DNA of 64,000 bases. Source: Pseudoxanthomonas sp. SL93. GTDB taxonomy: Bacteria > Pseudomonadota > Gammaproteobacteria > Xanthomonadales > Xanthomonadaceae. Where the stretch lies: NCBI RefSeq assembly GCF_026625825.1, contig NZ_CP113065.1:744001-808000 (forward strand), written 5' to 3'. Below the pieces are notes generated by a model. That model was not told where the DNA came from, did no database searches, and saw only the letters and a program-made list of their open reading frames with translations. Below, piece by piece: positions 13,870-22,025 of this stretch. Every line of letters starts with the position of its first letter. The first letter of the stretch is position 1. Position numbers and translations under genes: made by a program.

Positions 13870-14706
13870 TCAAACCACGTTGAAGCTGGCGGCCAGCGAG
13901 CCGACGATCAGCACCCAGCCGTCCACCAGCACGAACAGCAGGATCTTGAACGGTGCGGACACCAGCATCGGCGACAGCATCATCATGCCCATCGACATCA
14001 GCACGCTGGCGACCACCAGGTCGATGATCACGAACGGGATGAAGATCAGGAAGCCGATCTCGAACGCCGTCTTCAGTTCGCTGGTGATGAACGAGGCCAC
14101 TACGATGGGGAAGGGCACATCGGCCGGGCTGGTGTAACTGCCATGGCCCGCGAGGCCGGCGAAGGTCATCAGGTCGGTTTCGCGCACCTGCGCCAGCATG
14201 AAGTCGCGCAACGGACCGGTGGTCAGCGTCCACGCGCTGGAGAAATCGATCTGGCCGTTGAGGTAGGGCGCCATGCCCTGTGCCCACGCTTTTTCGCCCA
14301 CCGGCATCATCACCAGCATGGTCAGGAACAGCGCCAGTCCCACCAGCACCTGATTGGACGGCGTCTGCCCGGTTCCCAGTGCCTGCCGCAGCAGGCCCAG
14401 CACGATGACGATGCGGGTGAACGCCGTCATCGCCAGCAGCGCCGAGGGAATCAGCGTGATGGCCGTCATCAGCAGCAGCGTCTGCAGCGGCAGGCTGACC
14501 GTGTTATCGCCGATCTGGCCGACGTTGACCTTGGGCAGCACGGGCAGGGTCGGCGCCGACGGCGCGGCGGGTGCGGCGGGCGTGGCGGCCTGTGCGTTGC
14601 CGGCGGGCGCGGTGGCTGCCGGCGGCGTGGTGGCGGCCTGCGCCAGCGCAGCGACGGGGGCGCACAGCCACAGCAGGCAGATCAGGGAAAGGACAAGGCG
14701 ACGCAT
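13870..14706 (-). CDS. fliP: Flagellar export-gate protein FliP
   Basis: 278 aa. A cleavable signal peptide (MRRLVLSLICLLWLCAPVA...), as known for FliP, precedes an Ala/Pro-rich linker and four membrane helices. The family signatures are clear: FTRIVIVLGLLRQALGTGQ, PSNQVLVGLALFLT and SELKTAFEIGFLIFIPFVII. It forms the pentameric core of the export channel. The fliO stop is only 3 bp before its start region, so they are co-transcribed. Confidence 0.96.
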   Translation of the reverse strand: MRRLVLSLICLLWLCAPVAALAQAATTPPAATAPAGNAQAATPAAPAAPSAPTLPVLPKVNVGQIGDNTVSLPLQTLLLMTAITLIPSALLAMTAFTRIVIVLGLLRQALGTGQTPSNQVLVGLALFLTMLVMMPVGEKAWAQGMAPYLNGQIDFSSAWTLTTGPLRDFMLAQVRETDLMTFAGLAGHGSYTSPADVPFPIVVASFITSELKTAFEIGFLIFIPFVIIDLVVASVLMSMGMMMLSPMLVSAPFKILLFVLVDGWVLIVGSLAASFNVV

Positions 14707-14709
14707 CTT

Positions 14710-15102
14710 TCAGGTCTCTTTGCGCAGGCGCTTGGCCAGCAGTTCGGCGAAATTCGGCATCGTCGGCGCGGGCGCCGGCGGCAGCGGTTCGGGCAGGGCG
14801 TGCAATGCGGTGATGCCACCGGCGGTCACGCCGATCAGCAACTGTTCCTTGCCGACTTCGATCACCATCACGCGTTCCTTGGTGCCCACCGACAGCATCG
14901 ACACCACGCGCAGCTGCTCGTTCGGACGGATGCCCAGGCCGGCGCCGGGCAGCCGTTTGAGCAGCCACGCCAAACCCAGGATCAGGCCCAGTACCAGGAT
15001 CAGGCCGACCAGCGCGCCACCGATGCCGGGCGTACTCGGGGCGTGCTGGCCGATCTTCTGCGCGGGTGCGGCAGCGGCGAACAGGACGGGAAGGAGCGTC
15101 AT
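14710..15102 (-). CDS. fliO: Flagellar biosynthesis protein FliO
   Basis: About 130 aa from the ATG of MTLLPVLF; a longer in-frame extension overlapping fliN is less likely. One transmembrane helix spans about residues 28-50 (GGALVGLILVLGLILGLAWLL). A small cytoplasmic domain follows, with QLRVVSMLSVGTKERVMVIEVG and QLLIGVT, typical of FliO. In other bacteria FliO helps assemble FliP rings. It lies in the standard order fliN-fliO-fliP. Confidence 0.9.
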   Translation of the reverse strand: MTLLPVLFAAAAPAQKIGQHAPSTPGIGGALVGLILVLGLILGLAWLLKRLPGAGLGIRPNEQLRVVSMLSVGTKERVMVIEVGKEQLLIGVTAGGITALHALPEPLPPAPAPTMPNFAELLAKRLRKET

Positions 15103-15112
15103 CGTGGTTGGC

Positions 15113-15457
15113 TCAGCGCAGTCGGCGGATGCGTTCGCTGGGGCTGACCACATCGGTCAGGCGCACGCCGAAACGGTCGTTGACCACCACGACTTCGCCG
15201 TGTGCGATCAGCGTGCCGTTGACGAACACGTCCAGCGGTTCGCCAGCGCCACGTTCGAGTTCCACCACCGAACCCTGGTTGAGCTGCAGCAGGTTGCGGA
15301 TGGGCATGCGGGTGCGGCCCACTTCCAGCGACAGCGTGACCGGCACGTCCAGGATCACGTCCAGGCTCATGTCGGTGTCGTTGTCCATCTCCTGCCCGGC
15401 GGAGTCCGGGCTGGTGTCGCCGAAGGCGGCGAGGGTGTCTTCGTTCTCGGGGATCAT
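15113..15457 (-). CDS. fliN: Flagellar motor switch protein FliN
   Basis: 114 aa. The C-terminal SpoA/FliMN domain (about residues 32-112) carries the signature ILDVPVTLSLEVGRTRMPIR, then LLQLNQGSVVELERGAGEPLDVFVNG and VVNDRFGVRL. It forms the lower C-ring with FliM, binds FliH and sets rotor switching. The ATG at 15457 overlaps the fliM stop by 4 bp, indicating coupled translation. Confidence 0.95.
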   Translation of the reverse strand: MIPENEDTLAAFGDTSPDSAGQEMDNDTDMSLDVILDVPVTLSLEVGRTRMPIRNLLQLNQGSVVELERGAGEPLDVFVNGTLIAHGEVVVVNDRFGVRLTDVVSPSERIRRLR

Positions 15458-16494
15458 GGTGTGGCGTCCTGGAAGGCGACGGGTGTCAGGGCATGGCGGG
15501 GCGGCGCCGCGTGCTTGTGGTGGCTGCCGGGGGGATGCTTGGCGGTGATCTTCACCGCGTTGTTGCCGTTGGAGATGCCGAACTCGCCGGTGAACACCGG
15601 CACCTGTTCGACGCACACCGGCACCGACTTGGGCAGGTCGATGGGCAGGATGTCGCCCACCTTCAGCTGGGTCAGCTGGCGCAGGTTGATGCGCTTCTCC
15701 GCCAGCACGCTGGAAACGGTGACTTCGGCACCGCGCAGCTGCTCGTGCAGGGTGACGCGGAAGCTGTCGTCGTCGTGCACGCGGTCGGACTGGATGCCGG
15801 CGTCGAGCAGTTCGCGGATGGGTTCCAGCATCGAATACGGCAGGGTCACGTGCAGGTCGCCGCCGCCACCATCCAGTTCCACATGGAAGCGGCTGACCAC
15901 GACGTACTCGCGCGGACTGACGATGTTGGCGAAGTGCGGATTGACCTCGCTGGTGATGTATTCGAAATCCACCGGCATCACCGGCGCCCAGGCGTCGATC
16001 AGGTCGGCGAAGGTCTGCTTCAGCAGCAGGTGGATCACCCGCATCTCGGTCTGGGTGAATTCGCGGCCTTCGATCTTGGCCGGATAGCGTCCGTCGCCGC
16101 CGAAGAAGTTGTCCACCATGGTGAACACCAGCTTCGGTTCGAACACGATCAGGCCCACGCCGCGCAGCGGCTTGAACTTGATCAGGTTGAGGTTGGTCGG
16201 CACGTACAGCGAATGCAGGTAGTCGCCGAACTTGATCGTCTCGATGCCGCGCACCGACAGTTCCGCCGAGCGGCGCAGCAGGTTGAACAGGCCGATCCGC
16301 CACGTGCGCACGAAGCGCTCGTTGATCATCTCCAGCGTCGGCAGCCGGCCGCGCACGATGCGGTCCTGGCTGGCGAAATCGTAGGTGCGCGCGATGGTGG
16401 GATCGACCGGCGGCTCCTCGGTCTCGATCGCGCCGGAATCCACGCCGTTGAGCAGGGCATCGATTTCGTCTTGCGAGAGCAGGTCACTCATCAT
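15454..16494 (-). CDS. fliM: Flagellar motor switch protein FliM
   Basis: 346 aa. The N-terminal CheY-P binding peptide LLSQDEIDALLNG is present (about residues 5-17). The middle CheC-like domain contains RVWLFNLLRR-type and SLYVPTNLNLIKFKPLRG segments. The C-terminal SpoA domain ends near FGISNGNNAVKI. It transmits the chemotaxis signal to the rotor. It begins ATGATG; the second ATG is equally possible. Its 3' end overlaps fliN. Confidence 0.96.
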   Translation of the reverse strand: MMSDLLSQDEIDALLNGVDSGAIETEEPPVDPTIARTYDFASQDRIVRGRLPTLEMINERFVRTWRIGLFNLLRRSAELSVRGIETIKFGDYLHSLYVPTNLNLIKFKPLRGVGLIVFEPKLVFTMVDNFFGGDGRYPAKIEGREFTQTEMRVIHLLLKQTFADLIDAWAPVMPVDFEYITSEVNPHFANIVSPREYVVVSRFHVELDGGGGDLHVTLPYSMLEPIRELLDAGIQSDRVHDDDSFRVTLHEQLRGAEVTVSSVLAEKRINLRQLTQLKVGDILPIDLPKSVPVCVEQVPVFTGEFGISNGNNAVKITAKHPPGSHHKHAAPPRHALTPVAFQDATP

Positions 16495-16509
16495 GGCGGC
16501 GGGCTTCCG

Positions 16510-17037
16510 TTACTGCATCACGAAGCTGGTGAACAGCAGGGATTCGGCCGATGGCTTGCCGGTCTCGGCGACCAGCAGCGTCTTCACTTCGGCCAGCGCC
16601 GCGCTCTGCAGTCGTTCCTTGCCGGCACGGCTCATCAGGCTGGTGGCGTCCTGCTGGGCGAACAGCATCAGCAGGCGCGCACGGATGGCGGGGGCATGCA
16701 GCTCGATGGCCTTCATCGCTTCGGGATCGCGCGTCATCACCTGTACTTCCACCTGCAGGTAGCGCGCACCGCCGGTCTCGCCGACCAGGTTCACCACGAA
16801 GGGCGGTTCCAGCGCGAAGTACTGCGCGGGTGCCGGCACGGTGCCGGGGCTGGCGGTCTTCGGCGCTTCAGGCTTGTCCGACTTGCCCGCATGGCCGGCG
16901 AAGTACCACGCCGCGCCACCGGCGGCGCCGGCCGCGACCACGGCGACCAGGCCAATGGTCAGCAGCGATTTGCCGCCCTTGGGCTTGTCGGCCTTGTCGG
17001 CCTTGGATTTGCTTGCGGTCTTGTCGGCGGCTGCCAC
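16510..17037 (-). CDS. fliL: Flagellar basal-body-associated protein FliL
   Basis: About 175 aa. A Lys/Ala-rich cytoplasmic N-terminus (KTASKSKADKADKPKGGK) is followed by one membrane helix (about residues 24-48) and a periplasmic FliL domain with YFALEPPFVVNLV and ARYLQVEVQVMTRD. FliL surrounds the stator and affects torque and swarming. The GTG at 17037 is chosen because AGGAG lies 10 bases upstream; the ATG 39 bp further up has no such site. It is followed by fliM after 15 bp. Confidence 0.92.
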   Translation of the reverse strand: MAAADKTASKSKADKADKPKGGKSLLTIGLVAVVAAGAAGGAAWYFAGHAGKSDKPEAPKTASPGTVPAPAQYFALEPPFVVNLVGETGGARYLQVEVQVMTRDPEAMKAIELHAPAIRARLLMLFAQQDATSLMSRAGKERLQSAALAEVKTLLVAETGKPSAESLLFTSFVMQ

Positions 17038-17133
17038 GGCGATGGATCTCCTGAGGGGTCTGCCCAGGTGATGCAAGCGGTGTGCCGTGGCTGTCCGGCG
17101 GGCCCGACGGGGTTTTGACGGCTCTGGTTCCCT

Positions 17134-17157
17134 GTAGGAGCGACGTCAGTCGCGACC
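17134..17157 (+). repeat. REP-like palindrome, copy 1 (forward)
   Basis: It begins GTAGGAGCGACG and ends GTCGCGACC. GCGAC-GTCA-GTCGC forms the stem-loop. The GTAG head followed by a palindrome is the known form of REPs in this family. Confidence 0.8.
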
Positions 17158-17236
17158 ACAGGAATCAATTACCCGGAAACATTCATCACCGGACAGCCTT
17201 CGCACGGAAGGAGAATCCAAGGCGAGCGAAATCAGC

Positions 17237-17260
17237 GGTCGCGACTCACGTCGCTCCTAC
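17237..17260 (-). repeat. REP-like palindrome, copy 2 (reverse)
   Basis: Reverse complement of the same element, ending GTCGCTCCTAC. It pairs with the copy 80 bp upstream to make a REPIN-type doublet. Confidence 0.8.
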
Positions 17261-17270
17261 ATGAGATTTT

Positions 17271-18533
17271 TCAGGCGTAGGCGTCCAACAGGCCCAATGC
17301 GGTCATGCGGACGGGGCGGGGAAGCTCGGCTTCACCGGTCAGCGCAGGGCCACCGGCCTCGCCGTCGCCATGGCGGCCGTCCGCGCGTTGCGGCGGGGAC
17401 TGGTGCTGCTGGCCCACGTCGGCATGCGCCAGCTGGAAGCCGTGCTGGCCCAGCATGTCGCGCAGCTTGGGCAGGCTGTTTTCCAGTGCCTGCCTGACGT
17501 CCGCCTGTGCGCTGGTGAAGTCGGCGTGCACGCGGTCGCCGTCCAGGCGCAGGCGCACTTCCACGGTGCCCATCTCGTTGGGCGTGATCTTGATGTGGGC
17601 ATGGCCGATCTTCTGGTCGGCCATCCAGCGCACGCTGTCGCCGATCTCTTCATCGAAACGGCCGCCATGCAGGTCCGCGCTTGGGGCCTCCATCGGATTG
17701 ACGGTGGCCGTGCGCGGCAGGCCCAGCGGCGACGTGGCGCTGCCGAGGCCCGCGAGGGTGTTGCCGGTGGGGGAGGTGCTGTCGGCATCCTCGCTGCGCA
17801 GGGCGTCCACCACGTCCTTGCCCAGCGAAAGCGCTTCCGGCACCGCCGCGGCGATGTTGCCGCTGGCCAGATGCGCGGCGAAGGAAAGGAGGTTCTGCAA
17901 TGCCGGCTTGGCGCCTTCCGTCGTGGCGGCGGGCAGCGGCGTGGCAGCGGTTGTCTCGGTAGGGACCGCGGCATCGGTCGGCAGCGTGGCGTCCGCTGTC
18001 GGCGTGGCCAACGGCGGTGGCATGTCCAGTGCCTGGAGCGCTGGCGCGACGGTGCCAGCTTCGGTTCCCGTCAGCGGCGTGGCAGGCGTGCGGCCGGGAA
18101 TCGCTTCGGCGGCGAACGCAACGCCGGCCGGATCGGCCGGCGGCAGCAGGGTGGACGCGGCATCGCCCAGCAACGGGTTTTCCGGTGCGATGGCGATGGC
18201 GGCCAGCGGGGTGGCCACCATGGCGGTCTCCACGGGCAAAGGTGAGGCAGGCAGTGGCGCAGCCGTGTCATCGTCGGGCTTGGCGGCGCGGCGCGCAGTG
18301 GTCCGCGGCGCCTGTTCCACCGGCGTCGCGTCGGCGGCACGACGGTCTTCGCGCGGCACGCCGGGCTTCTCGCCGCGCGTCGATGCTTCCGCCTTGTCGC
18401 GCCGGACCAGCGTTTCGAAATCGGGTTTTTCCTTCGCGCCCGCGCTGCCATCGCGTGGCGCTGCATCCATCGCGGGAGCGCCGGGTTTTGCGGTATTGCC
18501 TGCGAAGGCGAGGGCGGACATCGGCGCGGGCAT
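17271..18533 (-). CDS. fliK: Flagellar hook-length control protein FliK
   Basis: 420 aa. The N-terminal ~285 residues are Ala/Pro/Thr-rich and low complexity, as in FliK rulers. The C-terminal Flg_hook domain (about residues 290-380) has WMADQKIGHAHIKITPNE, MGTVEVRLRLDGDRVHADF and LRDMLGQHGFQL. FliK measures the hook and switches export specificity from hook to filament proteins. The ATG at 18533 overlaps the fliJ stop (TGATG), so the two are coupled. Ala-rich composition makes the first domain poorly alignable. Confidence 0.93.
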   Translation of the reverse strand: MPAPMSALAFAGNTAKPGAPAMDAAPRDGSAGAKEKPDFETLVRRDKAEASTRGEKPGVPREDRRAADATPVEQAPRTTARRAAKPDDDTAAPLPASPLPVETAMVATPLAAIAIAPENPLLGDAASTLLPPADPAGVAFAAEAIPGRTPATPLTGTEAGTVAPALQALDMPPPLATPTADATLPTDAAVPTETTAATPLPAATTEGAKPALQNLLSFAAHLASGNIAAAVPEALSLGKDVVDALRSEDADSTSPTGNTLAGLGSATSPLGLPRTATVNPMEAPSADLHGGRFDEEIGDSVRWMADQKIGHAHIKITPNEMGTVEVRLRLDGDRVHADFTSAQADVRQALENSLPKLRDMLGQHGFQLAHADVGQQHQSPPQRADGRHGDGEAGGPALTGEAELPRPVRMTALGLLDAYA

Positions 18534-18988
18534 CAGGCTTCCTCGCTTTCCTGCGCGGCGGTGGCGGCCTGGCGCACGCGGCGTGCGCCCAGGTCGTCCA
18601 TCTCGCGCTGGTCGCGGCGTTCGACCACCTGCCGTTCCTGCGCGCGATAGCTGGCGGCCAGCTGTTCCAGCACCTGCTTGTCGCGGCTGGCCAGCAGCAG
18701 GCGGTCGCGTTCGATGTCTACGCCGGTGCGGCTGCGGTCCACGTTCTGCAACTGCTGCGTCAGTGCCTGGTCGATGCGGTCCAGGAAGGCGCGGCGATTG
18801 GCCAGCTGTGCCGGGCTGGTGGCCGCCATCTGGCTGTTGGCGTATTCCTCGGCGTAGCCGCGCAGTTCTTCCAGCCGCGATTCCTGCAACGCGAGCGAGC
18901 GTTGGCGCTCGGCCAGGTCGCGGGCGACGGAATCCTCGTGTTCCTGTGCGCGGCGCAGCAGCGGGTCGATTCGGCGGGATTGCATCAT
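18533..18988 (-). CDS. fliJ: Flagellar export chaperone FliJ
   Basis: 151 aa, almost all predicted coiled coil with high Gln, Arg and Glu (LAERQRSLALQESRLEELRGYAEEYAN), matching FliJ in size and form. FliJ sits in the FliI ATPase ring as a central stalk and helps recycle chaperones. It starts at MMQSRRIDPLL. Position between fliI and fliK supports the call more than strict motifs do. Confidence 0.9.
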   Translation of the reverse strand: MMQSRRIDPLLRRAQEHEDSVARDLAERQRSLALQESRLEELRGYAEEYANSQMAATSPAQLANRRAFLDRIDQALTQQLQNVDRSRTGVDIERDRLLLASRDKQVLEQLAASYRAQERQVVERRDQREMDDLGARRVRQAATAAQESEEA

Positions 18989-19006
18989 GGCGGGACTTCC
19001 TTGGCG

Positions 19007-20404
19007 TTACTGCGGACTGCGCGGCGCGGGGGCGCCGGTGGGGGCATTGCGTTGGACCAGGGTTTCGAGCGACGCGCGGCTGCTGGGCAGGTCGGCGGCG
19101 CGCGCCACGTCCTGGCCCAGGAACTCGACGATCTCCGGCCAGCGCTCCAGGGCTTCGTCCACGGTGGGATCGTTGCCACGCTGGTAGGCGCCGATGGCGA
19201 TCAGGTCGCGGTTGCTGTTGTAGGCGGACAGCAGGCGCTTGAGCTTGCGGATGCGGTCGCGCCAGGTTTCGTCGGCGATCTCGGTCACCACGCGGCTGAC
19301 CGAGGATTCCACGTCGATGGCCGGGTACAGGCCACTGTCGGCCACGCGGCGCGACAACAGGATGTGGCCGTCGAGAATGGCGCGCGCGGCGTCGGCGATC
19401 GGATCCTGCGGATCGTCGCCTTCGGTCAGCACGGTGTAGAACGCGGTGATGGAACCGCGCCCGGCCGAGCCGTTGCCCGCACGTTCGACCAGCGCGGGCA
19501 GGCGGGCGAAGACGGACGGCGGGTAGCCGCGCGTGGTCGGCGGTTCGCCCACCGACAGGCCGATCTCGCGCTGCGCCTGCGCAAAGCGGGTCAGCGAATC
19601 CATCAGCAGCAGCACGTTGAGGCCCTGGTCGCGGAACCATTCGGCGATCGCGGTGGCGCGGTAGGCGCCCTGCAGGCGCGCCAATGGCGGACGGTCGGCC
19701 GGGCTGGCGACGACCACGGCGCGCGCCAGGCCTACCGGGCCAAGCGTGCTTTCGACGAAGTCGCGCACTTCGCGGCCGCGTTCGCCGATCAGGCCGACGA
19801 CGATCACGTCGGCGGCGGTGTAACGGGTCATCATGCCCAGCAGCGTGGATTTGCCGACGCCGGAACCGGCGAACAGGCCCACGCGCTGGCCGCGGCCGAT
19901 CGGCAGCAATGCGTTGATGGCACGTACGCCGACATCGAGCGGTTGCGTGATGGGCTCGCGCGAAAGGGGATTGATGGCGGCGCCGGACAGGCTGACGGTG
20001 CCTTCGGCGCGGATCGGGCCGCGGCCGTCCAGCGGCACGCCGTCGCTGTCGATCACGCGCCCCAGCAGGCCTTCGCCGACTTCCACGCCACCGCGCCGGC
20101 GCGACGGCACCACGCGCGCGTTGGGCAGCAGGCCATGCAGTTCGGCGCTGGGCATCAGGTAGGTACGTTCACCGGCGAAGCCGACCACTTCGGCATCCAC
20201 CCAGCCGCCGTCGGCGACTTCCACCTTGCAGGTGGCACCCATCGGCGCTTCGCAGCCGATGGCTTCCAGGGTCAGACCGACCGCACGGCGCAGGATGCCT
20301 TCGCGGATCAGGCCGCGCCCGCCCAGGTCGGGACTGATCTGCGACAGGCGCGCGGACAGGCGCAGGTCGCGCGCGGTTAGCCATTCGAGAGGCTGCGCGC
20401 TCAT
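19007..20404 (-). CDS. fliI: Flagellum-specific ATPase FliI
   Basis: 465 aa. An F1-beta-like ATPase powering the flagellar type III export apparatus. Walker A AGSGVGKST (residues 179-187), Walker B LNVLLLMDS (Asp269) and the conserved GERGREVRDFVE segment (about 207-218) are intact. Complete, with no sign of damage. Its start overlaps the fliH stop by 4 bp, and fliJ follows after 18 bp. Confidence 0.97.
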   Translation of the reverse strand: MSAQPLEWLTARDLRLSARLSQISPDLGGRGLIREGILRRAVGLTLEAIGCEAPMGATCKVEVADGGWVDAEVVGFAGERTYLMPSAELHGLLPNARVVPSRRRGGVEVGEGLLGRVIDSDGVPLDGRGPIRAEGTVSLSGAAINPLSREPITQPLDVGVRAINALLPIGRGQRVGLFAGSGVGKSTLLGMMTRYTAADVIVVGLIGERGREVRDFVESTLGPVGLARAVVVASPADRPPLARLQGAYRATAIAEWFRDQGLNVLLLMDSLTRFAQAQREIGLSVGEPPTTRGYPPSVFARLPALVERAGNGSAGRGSITAFYTVLTEGDDPQDPIADAARAILDGHILLSRRVADSGLYPAIDVESSVSRVVTEIADETWRDRIRKLKRLLSAYNSNRDLIAIGAYQRGNDPTVDEALERWPEIVEFLGQDVARAADLPSSRASLETLVQRNAPTGAPAPRSPQ

Positions 20405-21021
20405 GCACGGGTACCGCGGTTGAGGACGGTTTCCAGCGCACCGCGCAGGCGTGCTTCCAGCGTGCCGTCGATGCGGACGCTTTCGGCATGCACGCGCAGG
20501 TCGCCGCGGGTTAGGCTGGTGTCGGCGGTCAGCCGCGTGGCCGGCATCAGCGACAGCACCGGCGTCAGCGCGGCGATGTCGTCCGGATGCAGGCGCAGTT
20601 CGACTTCACGGTTGGCGCCGCCGACGGCGTCGAGTGCTTCGCTGGCCAGTTCCTGCAGCAGCATCGGGTCGGCCTGGTAGGCACGGCCGACCAGCGCGCC
20701 GGCGATGCGCACGGCCAGCTCGGACAGGGCGCCGACCACTTCGTTTTCCAACCGGTCCAGCGGGCGCGAGAAGTTGTCCAGGATCCCTTCCATCTGCGCG
20801 GCGAGGCGGCGCACTTCGGTCTGCCCCTGCGCGAAGCCTTCCGCATGGCCTTCGGCCAGGCCGCGTTCCAGGCCCTCGCGGTAGGCGGCGTCCTGGATGG
20901 CCTGGATCTCCTCCAGGCTGGGCGGGCGGGGCGGCGGCGGTGCTTCCTGTTCGGGCGCGTCCTGGCGAAGCACCACGTCGAGGGGCGGCGCCATCCAGCG
21001 GATCGTGGAGGGGGCGGTCAT
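20401..21021 (-). CDS. fliH: Flagellar assembly protein FliH
   Basis: 206 aa. A helical N-terminus with Gly/Glu/Ala repeats (EGLERGLAEGHAEGFAQGQ, residues about 48-67) resembles the GxxxG repeats known in FliH. The C-terminal FliH/HrpE/NolV domain includes ELASEALDAVGGANREVELRLHPDD. It regulates FliI and docks it on FliN. It overlaps fliG by 4 bp and fliI by 4 bp. Confidence 0.94.
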   Translation of the reverse strand: MTAPSTIRWMAPPLDVVLRQDAPEQEAPPPPRPPSLEEIQAIQDAAYREGLERGLAEGHAEGFAQGQTEVRRLAAQMEGILDNFSRPLDRLENEVVGALSELAVRIAGALVGRAYQADPMLLQELASEALDAVGGANREVELRLHPDDIAALTPVLSLMPATRLTADTSLTRGDLRVHAESVRIDGTLEARLRGALETVLNRGTRA

Positions 21022-22025
21022 ACCATCTCCTCGCTGCTGGCCACCAGCGAGATGACGCCCTGGTCAGCCAGGCGGCGCACGATGGCGAGGATTTCCTTCT
21101 GCGCGCCTTCCACGTCGGACAGGCGCACGGGGCCGCGCGCTTCCATGTCTTCCAGCAGGATCTGCGCGGCGCGCTGCGACATGTTGCGGGTGATCTTTTC
21201 CTTCACCTTGGCATCGGCGCCGCGCAGCGCCAGGCCCAGGCGATCGTTGGGGACTTCGCGCAGCAGCGCCTGCAGTTCGCGGTCGCCCAGGTCGGCCAGG
21301 TTGTCGAACACGAACATCAAGTCCTGGATGCGCGAGCCGAGGTCGGCGTCGACCTGGGTGATGCTGCTCAGGATGGCCTGGTCCTGGCCGGAATCCATGA
21401 AGTTGAGGATGTTCGCGGCCACCTTGACGCCGCCGATGCTGGACGACTTGAGGTTCTGGTTGCCGGCGAACTGGCGTTCCATGATCTCGTTGAGTTCGTT
21501 CAGCGCGTTCGGCGGAATGCCGTCCAGCGTGGCGATGCGCAGCAGCACGTCAGTGCGTGCGCGTTCGGGCAGCATCTTCAGCACGTCGGCGGCCTGGTCG
21601 CTGTCCAGGTGCGAAAGCACGATGGCGATGATCTGCGGGTGTTCGTTGCGCACCAGGTCGGCGATGGCGCGCGGGTCCATCCACTTCAGCGTGTCCAGGC
21701 CGGTGGTGTTGCGGCCCAGCAGGATGCGGTCGATCAGGCTGCCGGCCTTGTCTTCGCCCAGGGCCTGCACCAGCACCTTGCGCACGTAGTCGTCGGCGCC
21801 CATGCCCAGCGAGGTCTGCTTGTCCAGCGCTTCGCCGAAGGTGGAAATGACCTGCATCACCTGCTCGCGGCTGACGCCGGAGATGGTGGCCATGGCGATG
21901 CCGAGCTTCTGCACCTCCTTGGCGTTCATGTGCTTGAGCACTTCCGCCGCGTCTTCCTCGCCCAGCGAGAGCAGCAGCACGGCGGCCTTCTGCACGCCGT
22001 TGAGGGTGGCTTCACCGTTATTCAT
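21018..22025 (-). CDS. fliG: Flagellar motor switch protein FliG
   Basis: 335 aa, the normal length. FliG N, middle and C domains are recognisable: QKAAVLLLSLGEEDAAEVLKHM, the EHPQIIAIVLSHLDSDQAADVL middle segment, and the C-terminal torque-generating part with FVFDNLADLGDRELQALLREV and ALRGAD. FliG connects the MS-ring (FliF) to FliM and contacts MotA. The start overlaps the fliF end by 8 bp. Confidence 0.97.
   Translation of the reverse strand: MNNGEATLNGVQKAAVLLLSLGEEDAAEVLKHMNAKEVQKLGIAMATISGVSREQVMQVISTFGEALDKQTSLGMGADDYVRKVLVQALGEDKAGSLIDRILLGRNTTGLDTLKWMDPRAIADLVRNEHPQIIAIVLSHLDSDQAADVLKMLPERARTDVLLRIATLDGIPPNALNELNEIMERQFAGNQNLKSSSIGGVKVAANILNFMDSGQDQAILSSITQVDADLGSRIQDLMFVFDNLADLGDRELQALLREVPNDRLGLALRGADAKVKEKITRNMSQRAAQILLEDMEARGPVRLSDVEGAQKEILAIVRRLADQGVISLVASSEEMV

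Larger units (their letters stand above)
17041..17270. other. Gap in the flagellar operon holding an inverted REP pair
   Basis: 230 bp between fliK and fliL. It contains two oppositely oriented copies of a GTAG-headed palindrome (17134-17157 and 17237-17260). No coding sequence is seen. The insertion splits an otherwise nearly gapless operon, so a transcript crossing it would carry a large hairpin. Confidence 0.75.
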
